Of a stretch of 64,000 nucleotides of DNA, positions 16,984-26,042 are shown in pieces (the first letter of the stretch is position 1; each line of letters opens with the position of its first letter). A program made the position numbers and the translations under genes. The notes beneath the pieces are model-generated. The model had not been told where the DNA came from. It saw only the letters and a program-made list of their open reading frames with translations, and made no database searches. Source of the DNA: Ohtaekwangia sp036568665 (GTDB taxonomy: Bacteria; Bacteroidota; Bacteroidia; Cytophagales; Cyclobacteriaceae); NCBI RefSeq assembly GCF_036568665.1, contig NZ_DATCSD010000050.1:43317-107316 (forward strand). Direction: 5' to 3'.

Positions 16984-18834
16984 CTAGATGGTTTTAAGCA
17001 TCTTTAATTGATCTTTCAATTGCTTGAGGTGCTCAGTTGCTTCCCTGATCTTGTCGTTAAATTCAATGCGCACACTTTCGGCATTTTGCGAACGTGAAAA
17101 GAACTCCAGGTTGTTTCTCCAGAGAGCAATGTCGTTCTCCACCTTGCTGATCTTCTTGCGAATCGCCTGTTCTTTCTGGAAGATCTTGCGATCGGCCATC
17201 GGATCGTTCTTCAGATCGCTAAGCTGGTTCTCCAGCAACAGCTTGCTCTTATCGTCTTCGCTAAAGCCCTGTATATGGCCTACAAACTTATCTACGGCTT
17301 CATGGTAGCGGTTACGGATCGCACTGATGTCTTTGCGCGGAACAAAACCTATCGCGTTAAATTGATCCTGTAATTCTTTCAGTATATCCGCAGAGGCGGT
17401 ACCTGCTGCTGCATGACTCTCGAGAGTCGTGCATATATCTTCTTTCAGTCTGAGGTTCTCGACCTGTTCGTTTTCTACTTTGCCATGCTGTGTGCGGCGT
17501 TGATCGAAGAAGTAATCGCAGGCATCTTTAAATTCCTTGAATACTTTCTCGCGAAACTTCTCCGGCACAGGACCCACTTCTTTCCATTTTTGCTGAAGTA
17601 CTTTCAATTCATTGGAAGTCTTCTCCCAATCATGACTCTCTTTCAGCGCCAATGCTTTTTCTACCAGCTCATTTTTCAATTGCAGATTCTTCTCGCGCTC
17701 TTCATCGAGCTTCTTGAAGAAAGCATTTTTGTTATTGAAGAATGTTTTGAATGCACCCCAGAATTTTTTGTTGATCTCTTTGGCTTTTGCACGCGGCAAT
17801 CCTCCGATCACTTCCCATTTCTTCTGTACATCGAGTATCTCTTTGGTCTTCTGATTCCACTCTTTAATGCGATCGGAAGTAAATGTAGAGAACTCCTGTA
17901 CTTCATCGCTAAGCCTGGCCTTCAAATCAAGATTACCGTGAAGTTCCTGTTGTAATTTTTGAAGGTACGCATCACGCTTGGCATATACTGCATCGGATGC
18001 TGCCTTGAAGCGTTGCCATACTACTTCTTTATCATCTTTCGGTACAGGACCTATATGTTTAAATTCGTGATGCAGTTCATTCAACTCACGAATAGCATCT
18101 TTGATGATCTCGACATCGGCCAGTTTTTCGGCACGTATACAAAGCTCTAACTTCGATTCGAGGTTTCTCCTGCGATCAAGTTCCTTGAGTTCGAAATATA
18201 TACTTTGATTATCGTAGAAGCGGTCTACCAGCGCATGGTAATTTGCCCACAACGTTTTTGCCTGTGTGCCCGGTACAGGCCCTATAACTTTCCATTCTTT
18301 CTGCAGCTCCTTGAATTGCTCAAACTGCTCATCCGAATTTTGAGAATCGGCCAGTACACGGATCTTCTCCAATAACTCCTGCTTTCTCCGAAGGTTATCA
18401 TTCTTCTTCTCTTCCTGCAGGCGAAGATGATTCGTCTTCCGGTCGCGAATCAATTTGATGTTCGCATCGAATATAATATCCGATTCATCGCCTTTATATT
18501 CGAAGTCTTCTGCAGTACCTCCTGCAGCAACGAACTTCATCAGCGCTTCCGCTTTCTCTTTCTCGCGTATATCATCATATAGCGGTTTGATTTCGCGTAT
18601 GATAGTATCGACACGTCTGAAGTTATCGTCTTTGGCAAGATCTCTGATAACATTGGCGAGTTGAACCTTCGAGTAATTACTGTAGTCAACATGTTCTTCT
18701 TCAAGCGGTTCGTCCGCTCCTTCATGATGATCTGCCAGATCAATCTCTGAGTTCAATGTATTGCCATGGTTCTCCGCCAACCCGGCCTCGTGAACATTTT
18801 CCTCTCGTTTATCTCTTTCCATTTCCATGGTCAA
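16984..18834 (-). CDS. DUF349 repeat protein
   Basis: This 616-residue, highly charged and helical protein contains at least five DUF349 repeats of about 75 residues. They are recognisable by repeated segments such as LQKEWKVIGPVP, FKHIGPVPKDD, QKKWEVIGGLPRAK, QQKWKEVGPVPEKF and LQDQFNAIGFVPRKD, each followed by a helix with W--F or F-k-FFD. The first 65 residues are acidic and disordered. The C-terminus (after 520) is a coiled coil. It is a conserved single-copy gene in Bacteroidota; the role is unknown, and the fold suggests a scaffold. There is no signal peptide, so it should be cytoplasmic. Confidence 0.93.
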   Translation of the reverse strand: MTMEMERDKREENVHEAGLAENHGNTLNSEIDLADHHEGADEPLEEEHVDYSNYSKVQLANVIRDLAKDDNFRRVDTIIREIKPLYDDIREKEKAEALMKFVAAGGTAEDFEYKGDESDIIFDANIKLIRDRKTNHLRLQEEKKNDNLRRKQELLEKIRVLADSQNSDEQFEQFKELQKEWKVIGPVPGTQAKTLWANYHALVDRFYDNQSIYFELKELDRRRNLESKLELCIRAEKLADVEIIKDAIRELNELHHEFKHIGPVPKDDKEVVWQRFKAASDAVYAKRDAYLQKLQQELHGNLDLKARLSDEVQEFSTFTSDRIKEWNQKTKEILDVQKKWEVIGGLPRAKAKEINKKFWGAFKTFFNNKNAFFKKLDEEREKNLQLKNELVEKALALKESHDWEKTSNELKVLQQKWKEVGPVPEKFREKVFKEFKDACDYFFDQRRTQHGKVENEQVENLRLKEDICTTLESHAAAGTASADILKELQDQFNAIGFVPRKDISAIRNRYHEAVDKFVGHIQGFSEDDKSKLLLENQLSDLKNDPMADRKIFQKEQAIRKKISKVENDIALWRNNLEFFSRSQNAESVRIEFNDKIREATEHLKQLKDQLKMLKTI

Positions 18835-18882
18835 TAAGTCAATCTAATGATACGCGCTTAGCGTAAATTTAACTAAAAAAGC

Positions 18883-19458
18883 CTAATTCATTCGCGGATC
18901 TACCGGGTAGTTGGAATATATCGAAAAACGCCCGCCCATACTGTCGAGTGCTTTCTTCCAAATCATAGAAGGTTCGGTATCGAATAACAGCTCATCGGTA
19001 GCGAAATCACATACGATCCATGAATCATCTTCCAGCTCTGTTTCCAATTGTCCCGGCCCCCAACCACTGTAACCCAGATAAAACCGTATATCTTTTGATT
19101 GAACGACACCTGTGTCTATCTGGGTTATCAGTCCTTCAAAATCTCCTCCCCAGTATACATCCTTTATTATCTGTACAGCATTTTCCAACACAAGGTTCCG
19201 ATGAAGAAAATGTAAAGTATCCTGCTGCACAGGTCCTCCTACGTAAACGATGCCTTCAAGTCTTTTAATATCCTCCATCACTTCATTTACTTTAAGTATA
19301 GAAGGTTTGTTCACAACAAAGCCGAACGATCCTTCTTCATTATGTTCACACAACAACACAACCGTGCGCTCAAAATTAGGATCCGGAAGAAAGGGTTCTG
19401 ATATAAGTAACCTTCCCTTCTCGGGCTTCAATTGATTTTTATACTTGAAAAACTCCAT
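18883..19458 (-). CDS. YqgE/AlgH family protein
   Basis: This 191-residue protein shows the family hallmarks: GRLLISEPFLPDPNFERTVVLLCEHNEEGSFGFVVNKP at the N-terminus, VYVGGPVQQDTLHFLH in the middle, and RFYLGYSGWGPGQLETELEDDSW toward the C-terminus. YqgE/AlgH proteins are conserved across Gram-negative bacteria. AlgH was linked to alginate control in Pseudomonas, but the biochemical role is not settled. It lies 48 bases upstream of the DUF349 gene on the same strand, so the two may share a transcript. Confidence 0.95.
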   Translation of the reverse strand: MEFFKYKNQLKPEKGRLLISEPFLPDPNFERTVVLLCEHNEEGSFGFVVNKPSILKVNEVMEDIKRLEGIVYVGGPVQQDTLHFLHRNLVLENAVQIIKDVYWGGDFEGLITQIDTGVVQSKDIRFYLGYSGWGPGQLETELEDDSWIVCDFATDELLFDTEPSMIWKKALDSMGGRFSIYSNYPVDPRMN

Positions 19459-19740
19459 TAGGGTCTTATTGTATGACGGAATTTATCCATCAATTGTTAT
19501 ATGAATAAAATACTTAACCCTCATCTGTGCAAATTTTATTTCTGATGGCATACGAGGTTACAAATTGTGGTTCCTTAAAACGATTGTTAATCAGGCCGGA
19601 AAGTTTTAGAGGAACCAACACCTGCGTGTATAGTTTTAAACTCTAATTTTGATTCTGCATGAGAAATATCATGTTGAGACATTGTTGTAATGCAGACCTT
19701 TACAGACCATTACATCTTTACTTTTAAATTTTTAGATACT

Positions 19741-20382
19741 ATGGCGGCCATCGCTGATTTGAGAAAAGAATATTCCAGGGCATCGTTAGATGTTGCTAAT
19801 GTACTGCCAGATCCTGTTAAGCAATTTGAAAAATGGTTTCAGGAAGCTATACAAGCGCAAGTGCCTGAACCTAATGCCATGACGTTGTCGACTATCAATG
19901 CACTTGGCGGACCTTCCAGCAGAATCGTTTTATTGAAAGGTATTGAGAATAACAAGTTTGTATTCTATACCAACTATCAAAGTTCAAAGGGGAAAGAACT
20001 GGAGCGTGTACCAGCGTGCGCGCTAACATTCTTCTGGCCCGAGCTTGAGCGCCAGGTAAGAATTGAAGGTATAGCGAGTCGTGTAGATGCAAAAAGATCG
20101 GAGCAGTATTTTCAAAGTCGCCCGCGCGGTTCTCAGGTTGGCGCCTGGTCGTCACCACAAAGCACCATCATCAAAAATCGAAATATACTTGAAGAACGTG
20201 TTGAGCAGATTGAAAAGAAATTTGCCGGATATGAAGTATTACCCAAGCCACACCAATGGGGAGGATTTGAAGTGGAGCCTGTTATGATTGAGTTCTGGCA
20301 AGGAAGACCCAGCCGCCTGCACGATCGCATCCAGTTCAACAACGTAGATGGTTCCTGGAAAATTTACCGCCTGGCGCCATAG
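19741..20382 (+). CDS. pdxH: Pyridoxamine 5'-phosphate oxidase
   Basis: This 213-residue FMN enzyme oxidises pyridoxine or pyridoxamine 5'-phosphate to pyridoxal 5'-phosphate, the last step of vitamin B6 synthesis and salvage. Visible hallmarks are MTLSTINALGGPSSRIVLLKGI (FMN and substrate binding), FYTNYQSSKGKEL, ALTFFWPELERQVRIEG, and the signature PKPHQWGGFEVEPVMIEFWQGRPSRLHDR ending W-I-RLAP. The start MAAIADLRKEYSRA matches the family; the 17 upstream codons of the open frame do not. It is monocistronic. Confidence 0.97.
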   Translation: MAAIADLRKEYSRASLDVANVLPDPVKQFEKWFQEAIQAQVPEPNAMTLSTINALGGPSSRIVLLKGIENNKFVFYTNYQSSKGKELERVPACALTFFWPELERQVRIEGIASRVDAKRSEQYFQSRPRGSQVGAWSSPQSTIIKNRNILEERVEQIEKKFAGYEVLPKPHQWGGFEVEPVMIEFWQGRPSRLHDRIQFNNVDGSWKIYRLAP

Positions 20383-20651
20383 TATAGGTATATACATGCA
20401 GGTTAGTATAGGTATATTTCAGAAATGACTGCAGGCTTCAAGATGCTGGCCGCTAGTGGTGAAGTGTGAGATTAGTGGAGTCTCTTTACACTTCGGCATT
20501 CGTTAATCGATATTCCTTGTTCGATATTCGAAAAGCTGCTGGCTTCCGGCTACAAGCTACCAGAGATGTTGAGAATAGAAATGTGCATTCTATACTGCAA
20601 CATTCGTAGAAGGCCTAACACACACGTGCTAACGCACCAACATAAAACACG

Positions 20652-21371
20652 TTATGCCAGATCGAAGAGATCATTTACCCCAATCAATCTCCTCACGGTA
20701 AAGCCTTCACCATGTGAAGCACCAATGGCGTGACCAAACTCAAGCGCGCGTGATTCGATCATTTTAAGAAAAGCAGGATTGGAAATATAGGTCTCTGGTT
20801 CTTTGCTTGCAGGATCAAAGAACTGCGACTTAAATGCTTTGATGGCGTCTATCTTGGTGTTCCAGTGGCCGGATATATCTACAACAAAATCAGGCTCAAT
20901 GAGCAGGCTCTGTATATAGTGATATACTACTTTTGGTCGCCAGGGCTGTTGCAGGTTACCCTGCTCATCTTTGGTTTCAATCTTTACCAACCCTGAGAGA
21001 AAGCTTGCATCATACGCCAGCGATGCTCCTTTGCCATGATCGATGTGGCGGTCGTAAACAGCATTACACAACACAATCTCGGGCCTGAACTTTCGTATAG
21101 CCTGTACAACTTTCAATTGATGCTCAGGATCATTCTGAAAGAATCCGTCTTTCAAACCCAGGTTTTCCCGCACTGATACACCCAATATTTTGGCAGCGTT
21201 GGCGGCTTCTTCAGCGCGTGTTTCTACTGTGCCGCGTGTACCGAGTTCGCCTTTGGTAAAATCAACGAGCCCAACGGTATGGCCAAGCGCAATGTGTTTG
21301 GCAATCGTTCCGCCACAGCCGAGTTCAGCATCGTCCGGGTGTGCGGAAAGAACCAGTATATCAAGTTTCAT
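20652..21371 (-). CDS. bshB1: Bacillithiol biosynthesis deacetylase BshB1
   Basis: This 239-residue zinc enzyme removes the acetyl group from N-acetylglucosaminyl-malate in bacillithiol synthesis. The metal motif AHPDDAELGCGG starts at residue 10 (His11, Asp13, Asp14), with the third ligand in DRHIDHGKGA. DFTKGELGTRGT and SFLSGL complete the BshB1 pattern, as distinct from generic PIG-L/LmbE proteins. Other bsh genes are not in the window. The gene sits beside trxB, which makes sense for thiol homeostasis although they are separate transcripts. A good promoter with an overlapping palindrome precedes it. Confidence 0.93.
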   Translation of the reverse strand: MKLDILVLSAHPDDAELGCGGTIAKHIALGHTVGLVDFTKGELGTRGTVETRAEEAANAAKILGVSVRENLGLKDGFFQNDPEHQLKVVQAIRKFRPEIVLCNAVYDRHIDHGKGASLAYDASFLSGLVKIETKDEQGNLQQPWRPKVVYHYIQSLLIEPDFVVDISGHWNTKIDAIKAFKSQFFDPASKEPETYISNPAFLKMIESRALEFGHAIGASHGEGFTVRRLIGVNDLFDLA

Positions 21372-21411
21372 TTGGTGGAAATGGTTAATAGCAGATCAAT
21401 CAAGTTTGTTA

Positions 21412-21440
21412 CAAACTTAATCAATCTGCTATATATCAAA
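21412..21440 (-). promoter_or_regulatory. Promoter of bshB1 with overlapping palindrome
   Basis: On the minus strand TTTG is followed after 17 bases by TAAGTTTG, a full match to the -7 box. The -7 box overlaps a perfect palindrome, AAGTTTGT-T-ACAAACTT (21402-21418), placed where a repressor would block the polymerase. Weaker symmetry extends further on both sides. Confidence 0.6.
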
Positions 21441-21457
21441 TGTTCGTGGAATTTTTA

Positions 21458-22405
21458 TCAGGCGGTTTGCAGCTCTTTGGCTACCAGGAATTTCTCTGCA
21501 TCGAGCGCACCCATACAACCTGTACCGGCTGCGGTAATTGCCTGGCGGTATACTTTGTCGGTGGCATCGCCTACGGCAAATACACCTTCTATATTTGTTC
21601 TGGTGGAACCTGGTTGTACTTTGATATACCCGGTTTCATCCATCTCGATAAAATCTTTGAAGATATCGGTGTTAGGTTTGTGACCGATCGCGAGGAAGAA
21701 TCCCTGCAGGGTAATATGTTTCTTCTCTCCTGTTTTGTTATTGACTAAACGTATACCCGTTACACCATTGTCATCGCCTATAATTTCTTCAGTCTCAGTG
21801 TTCCAGTGTACTTCTATATTTGGTGTACTCAACACGCGGTTTTGCATGATCTTGGAAGCGCGCATCTCTTCACGTCTCACGATCAAATGTACTTTTGTAC
21901 AAAGCTTGGCGAGATAGGTTGCTTCTTCTGCAGCTGAATCTCCGGCACCCACCACTGCTACTTCTTTACCACGATAGAAATATCCATCACATACTGCACA
22001 GGCAGAAACACCTCTGTTATAAAATTTCTCTTCAGAAGGAAGACCTAGATATTTAGCGGTAGCGCCTGTGGCTATAATAATCGATTCTGCTACGATCTCA
22101 TCTTTCTCATCGATTGTTACCTTGTGTGGATAGCCCGAGAAGTCAACCGAGGTTACAAGACCATAGTTGATCTTGGTACCAAAACGTTCTGCCTGTTTCT
22201 GCAGATCAATCATCATCTGCGAACCATTTATACCTTCCGGATAACCTGGAAAGTTCTCAACATCATTCGTTGTAGTAAGCTGTCCTCCCGGCTGCCCTCC
22301 GGTATATAATACAGGATTCAGACCTGCACGAGCAGCATAGATTGCAGCGGTATATCCGGCCGGGCCGGAGCCAATGATGAGGACTTTCACTTCTTCTTTT
22401 GCCAT
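21458..22405 (-). CDS. trxB: Thioredoxin-disulfide reductase
   Basis: This 315-residue FAD flavoprotein transfers electrons from NADPH to thioredoxin. The FAD-binding GSGPAGYTAA is at residues 12-21, the redox-active CAVC at 136-139, the NADPH-binding GAGDSAAEEA near 155, and the second FAD motif VFAVGDATD near the C-terminus. Length and order fit low-molecular-weight TrxB exactly. The start is MAKEEVKVLIIG; eight upstream codons of the open frame overlap the rpoD terminator region and are excluded. It is encoded next to bshB1, which points to a thiol-redox neighbourhood. Confidence 0.96.
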   Translation of the reverse strand: MAKEEVKVLIIGSGPAGYTAAIYAARAGLNPVLYTGGQPGGQLTTTNDVENFPGYPEGINGSQMMIDLQKQAERFGTKINYGLVTSVDFSGYPHKVTIDEKDEIVAESIIIATGATAKYLGLPSEEKFYNRGVSACAVCDGYFYRGKEVAVVGAGDSAAEEATYLAKLCTKVHLIVRREEMRASKIMQNRVLSTPNIEVHWNTETEEIIGDDNGVTGIRLVNNKTGEKKHITLQGFFLAIGHKPNTDIFKDFIEMDETGYIKVQPGSTRTNIEGVFAVGDATDKVYRQAITAAGTGCMGALDAEKFLVAKELQTA

Positions 22406-22424
22406 AAATAAAATTTGATACGAT

Positions 22425-22456
22425 AACAAAATAAAGGGCCTCGTAATTCGAGACCC
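22425..22456 (-). terminator. Terminator of rpoD
   Basis: On the minus strand an 8-base stem with one G-U pair (GGGTCTCG and CGAGGCCC) and a five-base loop is followed by TTTATTTTGTT. It lies 27 bases after the sigma-factor stop and upstream of trxB. Confidence 0.82.
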
Positions 22457-22482
22457 TTAATATATTTCAAAAATTTTGGATT

Positions 22483-23346
22483 CTAACCCAGGTAAGGCTT
22501 CAAAGCTTTACTTCTGGATGTATGACGTAAGCGTCTGATGGCTTTCTCTTTGATTTGACGAACACGTTCGCGAGTCAGGTTGAACTTCTCACCGATCTCT
22601 TCCAGCGTCATGGAATGCTCACCGTTAAGACCAAAGTAAAGCGTAATAACATCTGCTTCGCGTTGTGTAAGGGTAGAGAGTGCACGTTGTACTTCTCTGC
22701 GAAGAGAATCGTTCATTAACCCTGAATCAGGTGTTTCTTCGCTGTCATTCTCCAACACATCCAGCAAGCTGTTCTCTTCACCCTGAACAAACGGTGCGTC
22801 CATGGAAACATGGCGACCTGATATCTTCATGGTATCGACAACTTCTGCTGTAGTTACATCGAGTACTTCAGCAAGCTCTTCCGGAGAAGGCTCGCGTTCA
22901 TACTTCTGTTCGAGTTCAGAAAATGTTTTTGAAATTTTATTCAACGAGCCTACACGGTTCAAGGGTAAACGAACAATACGAGACTGTTCGGCAAGAGCCT
23001 GCAGAATCGACTGACGGATCCACCATACGGCATAGGAGATGAATTTAAAACCACGTGTCTCATCGAAACGCTGAGCAGCCTTGATCAAACCTAAATTGCC
23101 TTCATTGATAAGATCACCCAATGAAAGACCTTGATTCTGATATTGCTTGGCAACGGATACAACGAAACGGAGGTTTGCTTTTGTGAGTTTCTCTAATGCT
23201 ATCTGATCACCTTCTTTGATACGCTTTGCCAACTCCACTTCCTCATCTGGCGTAAGGAGGTCAACCTTACCAATCTCCTGAAGGTATTTATCCAGTGACT
23301 GGCTCTCTCGGTTGGTAATTTGTTTACTGATCTTAAGCTGTCTCAT
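22483..23346 (-). CDS. rpoD: Primary sigma factor RpoD/SigA
   Basis: This 287-residue sigma-70 protein is the short form typical of Bacteroidota, with almost no region 1.1. Region 1.2 begins SLDKYLQEIGKVDLLTPDEE, and region 2 carries NLRFVVSVAKQYQNQGLSLGDLINEGNLGL and FKFISYAVWWIRQSI. Region 3 includes RIVRLPLNRVG, and region 4 ends with the helix-turn-helix MTLEEIGEKFNLTRERVRQIKEKA. It directs polymerase to TTTG/TAnnTTTG promoters such as those in this window. The neighbouring pnp and rpsO genes lie upstream on the same strand. Confidence 0.95.
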   Translation of the reverse strand: MRQLKISKQITNRESQSLDKYLQEIGKVDLLTPDEEVELAKRIKEGDQIALEKLTKANLRFVVSVAKQYQNQGLSLGDLINEGNLGLIKAAQRFDETRGFKFISYAVWWIRQSILQALAEQSRIVRLPLNRVGSLNKISKTFSELEQKYEREPSPEELAEVLDVTTAEVVDTMKISGRHVSMDAPFVQGEENSLLDVLENDSEETPDSGLMNDSLRREVQRALSTLTQREADVITLYFGLNGEHSMTLEEIGEKFNLTRERVRQIKEKAIRRLRHTSRSKALKPYLG

Positions 23347-23423
23347 GTTCCTTCTGTACTCTGTTTACGTTTATCTAACAATATACTGTTAAAAGTTAGT
23401 TCCTGTCAATTACTGGTCTACGA

Positions 23424-25571
23424 TTATTCAGCCGCAGTTGTTTCCTTCTTTGGCGGACGAGGTAATAATACTTTTCTTGATAGACGGAACTTGCCAGTTT
23501 TTTTGTCTACTTCGATCAGTTTTACTTTTATCTCTTCGCCTACTTCCAGTACGCCTTCCATTGTTTCCAGGCGTTCCCATTTGATCTCTGAAATGTGCAG
23601 CAAGCCATCTTTACCTGGCATGAACTCCACAAATGCACCAAATGGCATAATTGACTTCACTTTTCCATCGTAAACTTCTCCTACTTCCGGAACCGCTACA
23701 ATTCCCTTAATGCGTTTCAACGCAGCATCCATTACTTCCTTGCTGCTGGCAAAGACATTAACAACACCTTTGTTGTTAACCTCTTCAATAACAACGGTAG
23801 CGCCTGTTGTATTCTGAATATCCTGAACAACTTTACCGCCTGGACCGATTACAGCACCGATCATTTCTTTCTCGATGATGACGGTTTCAGCACGTGGTGT
23901 ATGTGGCTTCAGATCAGCGCGCGGAGCCGCGATGGTCTTCTTCATTTCGTTGAGTATATGAAGTCTTCCTTCGCGAGCCTGCAGCAATGCTTCGTTCAGT
24001 ACTTCGTATGTCAGGCCATCAACCTTGAGGTCCATCTGGCAAGCAGTTATACCGAACTCAGTACCGGTAACTTTGAAGTCCATATCGCCCAAGTGATCTT
24101 CATCTCCGAGAATATCAGAAAGTATAGCATACTTGCCTGTTTCGCTATCGGAGATCATACCCATTGCTATACCTGATACCGGACCTTTCACTGGTACACC
24201 GGCATCCATCAATGCGAGCGAGCCCGCACATACTGTTGCCATGGATGATGAACCGTTTGATTCAAGGATATCGGATACAATCCGTATGGTATAAGGATTC
24301 TTTTCGTCTGGAGGAAGCACTTGTTTCAGTGCGCGGAATGCCAGGTTACCGTGACCAACTTCACGTCTGCCAGGGCCTCTGTTCGGTTTTACTTCACCGG
24401 TTGAAAAACCAGGGAAGTTATAGTGCAGGATAAACTTGCTTGATCCGGAGATCATGGCCCCGTCTATCATTTGCTCATCGAGCTTTGTGCCCAGGGTAAC
24501 CGTTGTAAGCGATTGTGTCTCGCCACGGGTGAAGATAGATGAACCGTGTGTTGAAGGAAGATAGTCAACTTCAGACCATATCGATCTGATCTCCCGAGTT
24601 TTACGACCATCCAAACGTACCTGTTCGTTAAGTGCCAGGTTACGCGCAGCCTTCTTTACAATATCTTTATAGTAACGCTTTACCAGCGCAATGTTCACCG
24701 TTGTGTCTTCCGGAAGAGATTCAAGATACTCGTCCAGTGGCTGAGATAAGGCTTCTGATCTTTGCTTCTTGTTGGTCAGCAAACGGGCCGCTGCTGCATA
24801 TACCGGCTCATAGAACTTAGCCCACAACTCAGCACGAAGTGCTTCATCATTATCTTCGTGATTGTATACACGCTTTTCTTTTTTACCGGCAGCTTCTGCA
24901 AATTCGATCTGCACTTTGCATTGCTCGATGATGGTTGTGTGAGCCACTTTCAGTGCTTCCAGCATTTCAGCTTCGCTCACTTCTTTCATCTCACCTTCTA
25001 CCATCAATATGTTTTCGATAGAAGCAGCAACGATCAGGTCTATATCTGCGCGTTCTTTGTCAGCCAGTGAAGGGTTAATTACAAACTTGCCATCGATACG
25101 TGCAACGCGTACTTCTGATATTGGTCCTTGGAAAGGTATATCTGAAATCGATAAAGCAGCCGATGCAGCAAAAGCAGCCAGAGCATCCGGCAAAGCATTC
25201 TCATCACCGGAGATCAGGTAGATCATCACCTGTGTATCTGCATGGTAATCGTTTGGGAAAAGCGGACGTATAGCGCGGTCAACCAAACGGCTGATCAGCA
25301 CTTCGTAATCGGATAATTTACTTTCGCGTTTTAAAAATCCACCCGGTACTTTACCGGTGGAAGCAAATTTTTCTTGATAGTCAACAGACAATGGAAGGAA
25401 GTCTGTTCCTTCTTTGGCGTCCTGAGCCGATACAACGGTAGCCAGTAACATGGTGTTACCCATCTTCAATACAACAGAACCATCGGCCTGGCGTGCAAGC
25501 TTTCCGGTTTCAATAGTTATCTCGCGGCCATCCGGCAACTTGCAAGATTTAGTAATAACATTCGGTTTCAT
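23424..25571 (-). CDS. pnp: Polyribonucleotide nucleotidyltransferase (PNPase)
   Basis: This 715-residue phosphorolytic 3'-5' exoribonuclease has the full domain order: a first RNase PH domain (residues 10-150), a helical linker, a second RNase PH domain (about 325-550) with GRKTREIRSIWSEVDYLPSTHGSSIFTRGETQ and the active-site DGxxMDAGVPVKGPVSGIAMG, a KH domain (IGAVIGPGGKVVQDIQ), and an S1 domain (GEVYDGKVKSIMPFGAFVEF). It degrades mRNA and takes part in RNA quality control. It lies downstream of rpsO, the common order, although a terminator separates the two. Confidence 0.97.
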   Translation of the reverse strand: MKPNVITKSCKLPDGREITIETGKLARQADGSVVLKMGNTMLLATVVSAQDAKEGTDFLPLSVDYQEKFASTGKVPGGFLKRESKLSDYEVLISRLVDRAIRPLFPNDYHADTQVMIYLISGDENALPDALAAFAASAALSISDIPFQGPISEVRVARIDGKFVINPSLADKERADIDLIVAASIENILMVEGEMKEVSEAEMLEALKVAHTTIIEQCKVQIEFAEAAGKKEKRVYNHEDNDEALRAELWAKFYEPVYAAAARLLTNKKQRSEALSQPLDEYLESLPEDTTVNIALVKRYYKDIVKKAARNLALNEQVRLDGRKTREIRSIWSEVDYLPSTHGSSIFTRGETQSLTTVTLGTKLDEQMIDGAMISGSSKFILHYNFPGFSTGEVKPNRGPGRREVGHGNLAFRALKQVLPPDEKNPYTIRIVSDILESNGSSSMATVCAGSLALMDAGVPVKGPVSGIAMGMISDSETGKYAILSDILGDEDHLGDMDFKVTGTEFGITACQMDLKVDGLTYEVLNEALLQAREGRLHILNEMKKTIAAPRADLKPHTPRAETVIIEKEMIGAVIGPGGKVVQDIQNTTGATVVIEEVNNKGVVNVFASSKEVMDAALKRIKGIVAVPEVGEVYDGKVKSIMPFGAFVEFMPGKDGLLHISEIKWERLETMEGVLEVGEEIKVKLIEVDKKTGKFRLSRKVLLPRPPKKETTAAE

Positions 25572-25632
25572 AAAATAGATGTGTTAGAGATGAATCCCGC
25601 ACAGGATTTACCTCGTTTTTTAAAAATGCAAA

Positions 25633-25658
25633 AAGGGAACCTTTGTTCGGGTTCCCTT
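25633..25658 (-). terminator. Terminator/attenuator between rpsO and pnp
   Basis: On the minus strand a perfect 9-base stem (AAGGGAACC and GGTTCCCTT) with an eight-base loop is followed by TTTTTGCATTTTT. It lies 18 bases after the rpsO stop. Partial read-through would let pnp be expressed from the rpsO promoter. Confidence 0.83.
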
Positions 25659-25675
25659 CGGGGAATGTAGATTTC

Positions 25676-25951
25676 TTATTTTCTAAGGTCGAGATCTGCT
25701 AGGATCGCCCTGTAGCGTTCGATGTTGGTGTTTTGGAGGTAATTCAGAAGCTTTTTGCGCTTACCTACCAATTTCATGAGGCCTTGTTGCGTAGCGAAAT
25801 CCTTCTTGTTTTCTTTCAAGTGCTCGGTCAAGTGATTGATCCGATGAGTGAACAGGGCAATCTGCGACTCCGGAGAACCCGTTTCTTCTTTCTTCTTACC
25901 GAAGCCGTGTTTCAAAAACAGACCTTGTTTAATTTCAGTAGTTAAATACAT
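25676..25951 (-). CDS. rpsO: 30S ribosomal protein S15
   Basis: This 91-residue protein has the S15 pattern: GSPESQIALFTHRINHLTEHLKENKKDFATQQGLMKLVGKRKKLLNYLQNTNIERYRAILADLDLRK, the four-helix 16S-rRNA-binding fold that nucleates the central domain of the small subunit. The start MYLTTEIKQGLFLKHGFGKK is typical of Bacteroidota. A strong promoter lies 35 bases upstream. Confidence 0.98.
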   Translation of the reverse strand: MYLTTEIKQGLFLKHGFGKKKEETGSPESQIALFTHRINHLTEHLKENKKDFATQQGLMKLVGKRKKLLNYLQNTNIERYRAILADLDLRK

Positions 25952-25985
25952 CTCAAAAAATATTTTATCTCTTTATTTCAGCGGG

Positions 25986-26018
25986 CAAAGGTAAGCCAAA
26001 ATGGCCGAATTATCCAAA
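25986..26018 (-). promoter_or_regulatory. Promoter of rpsO
   Basis: On the minus strand TTG (within TTTTTTGG) is followed after 21 bases by TACCTTTG, a perfect TAnnTTTG box. It ends 34 bases before the rpsO ATG, as expected for a ribosomal protein gene in this phylum. Confidence 0.75.
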
Positions 26019-26042
26019 AAACCATCAAACTTTCGAACAGAT

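Noticed and set aside
17413..17955. A 180-codon Phe/Leu-rich open frame opposite the DUF349 gene
   Set aside because: It mirrors the Lys/Glu-rich coiled-coil coding of DUF349 (AAG/GAA codons read in reverse), a known artefact.
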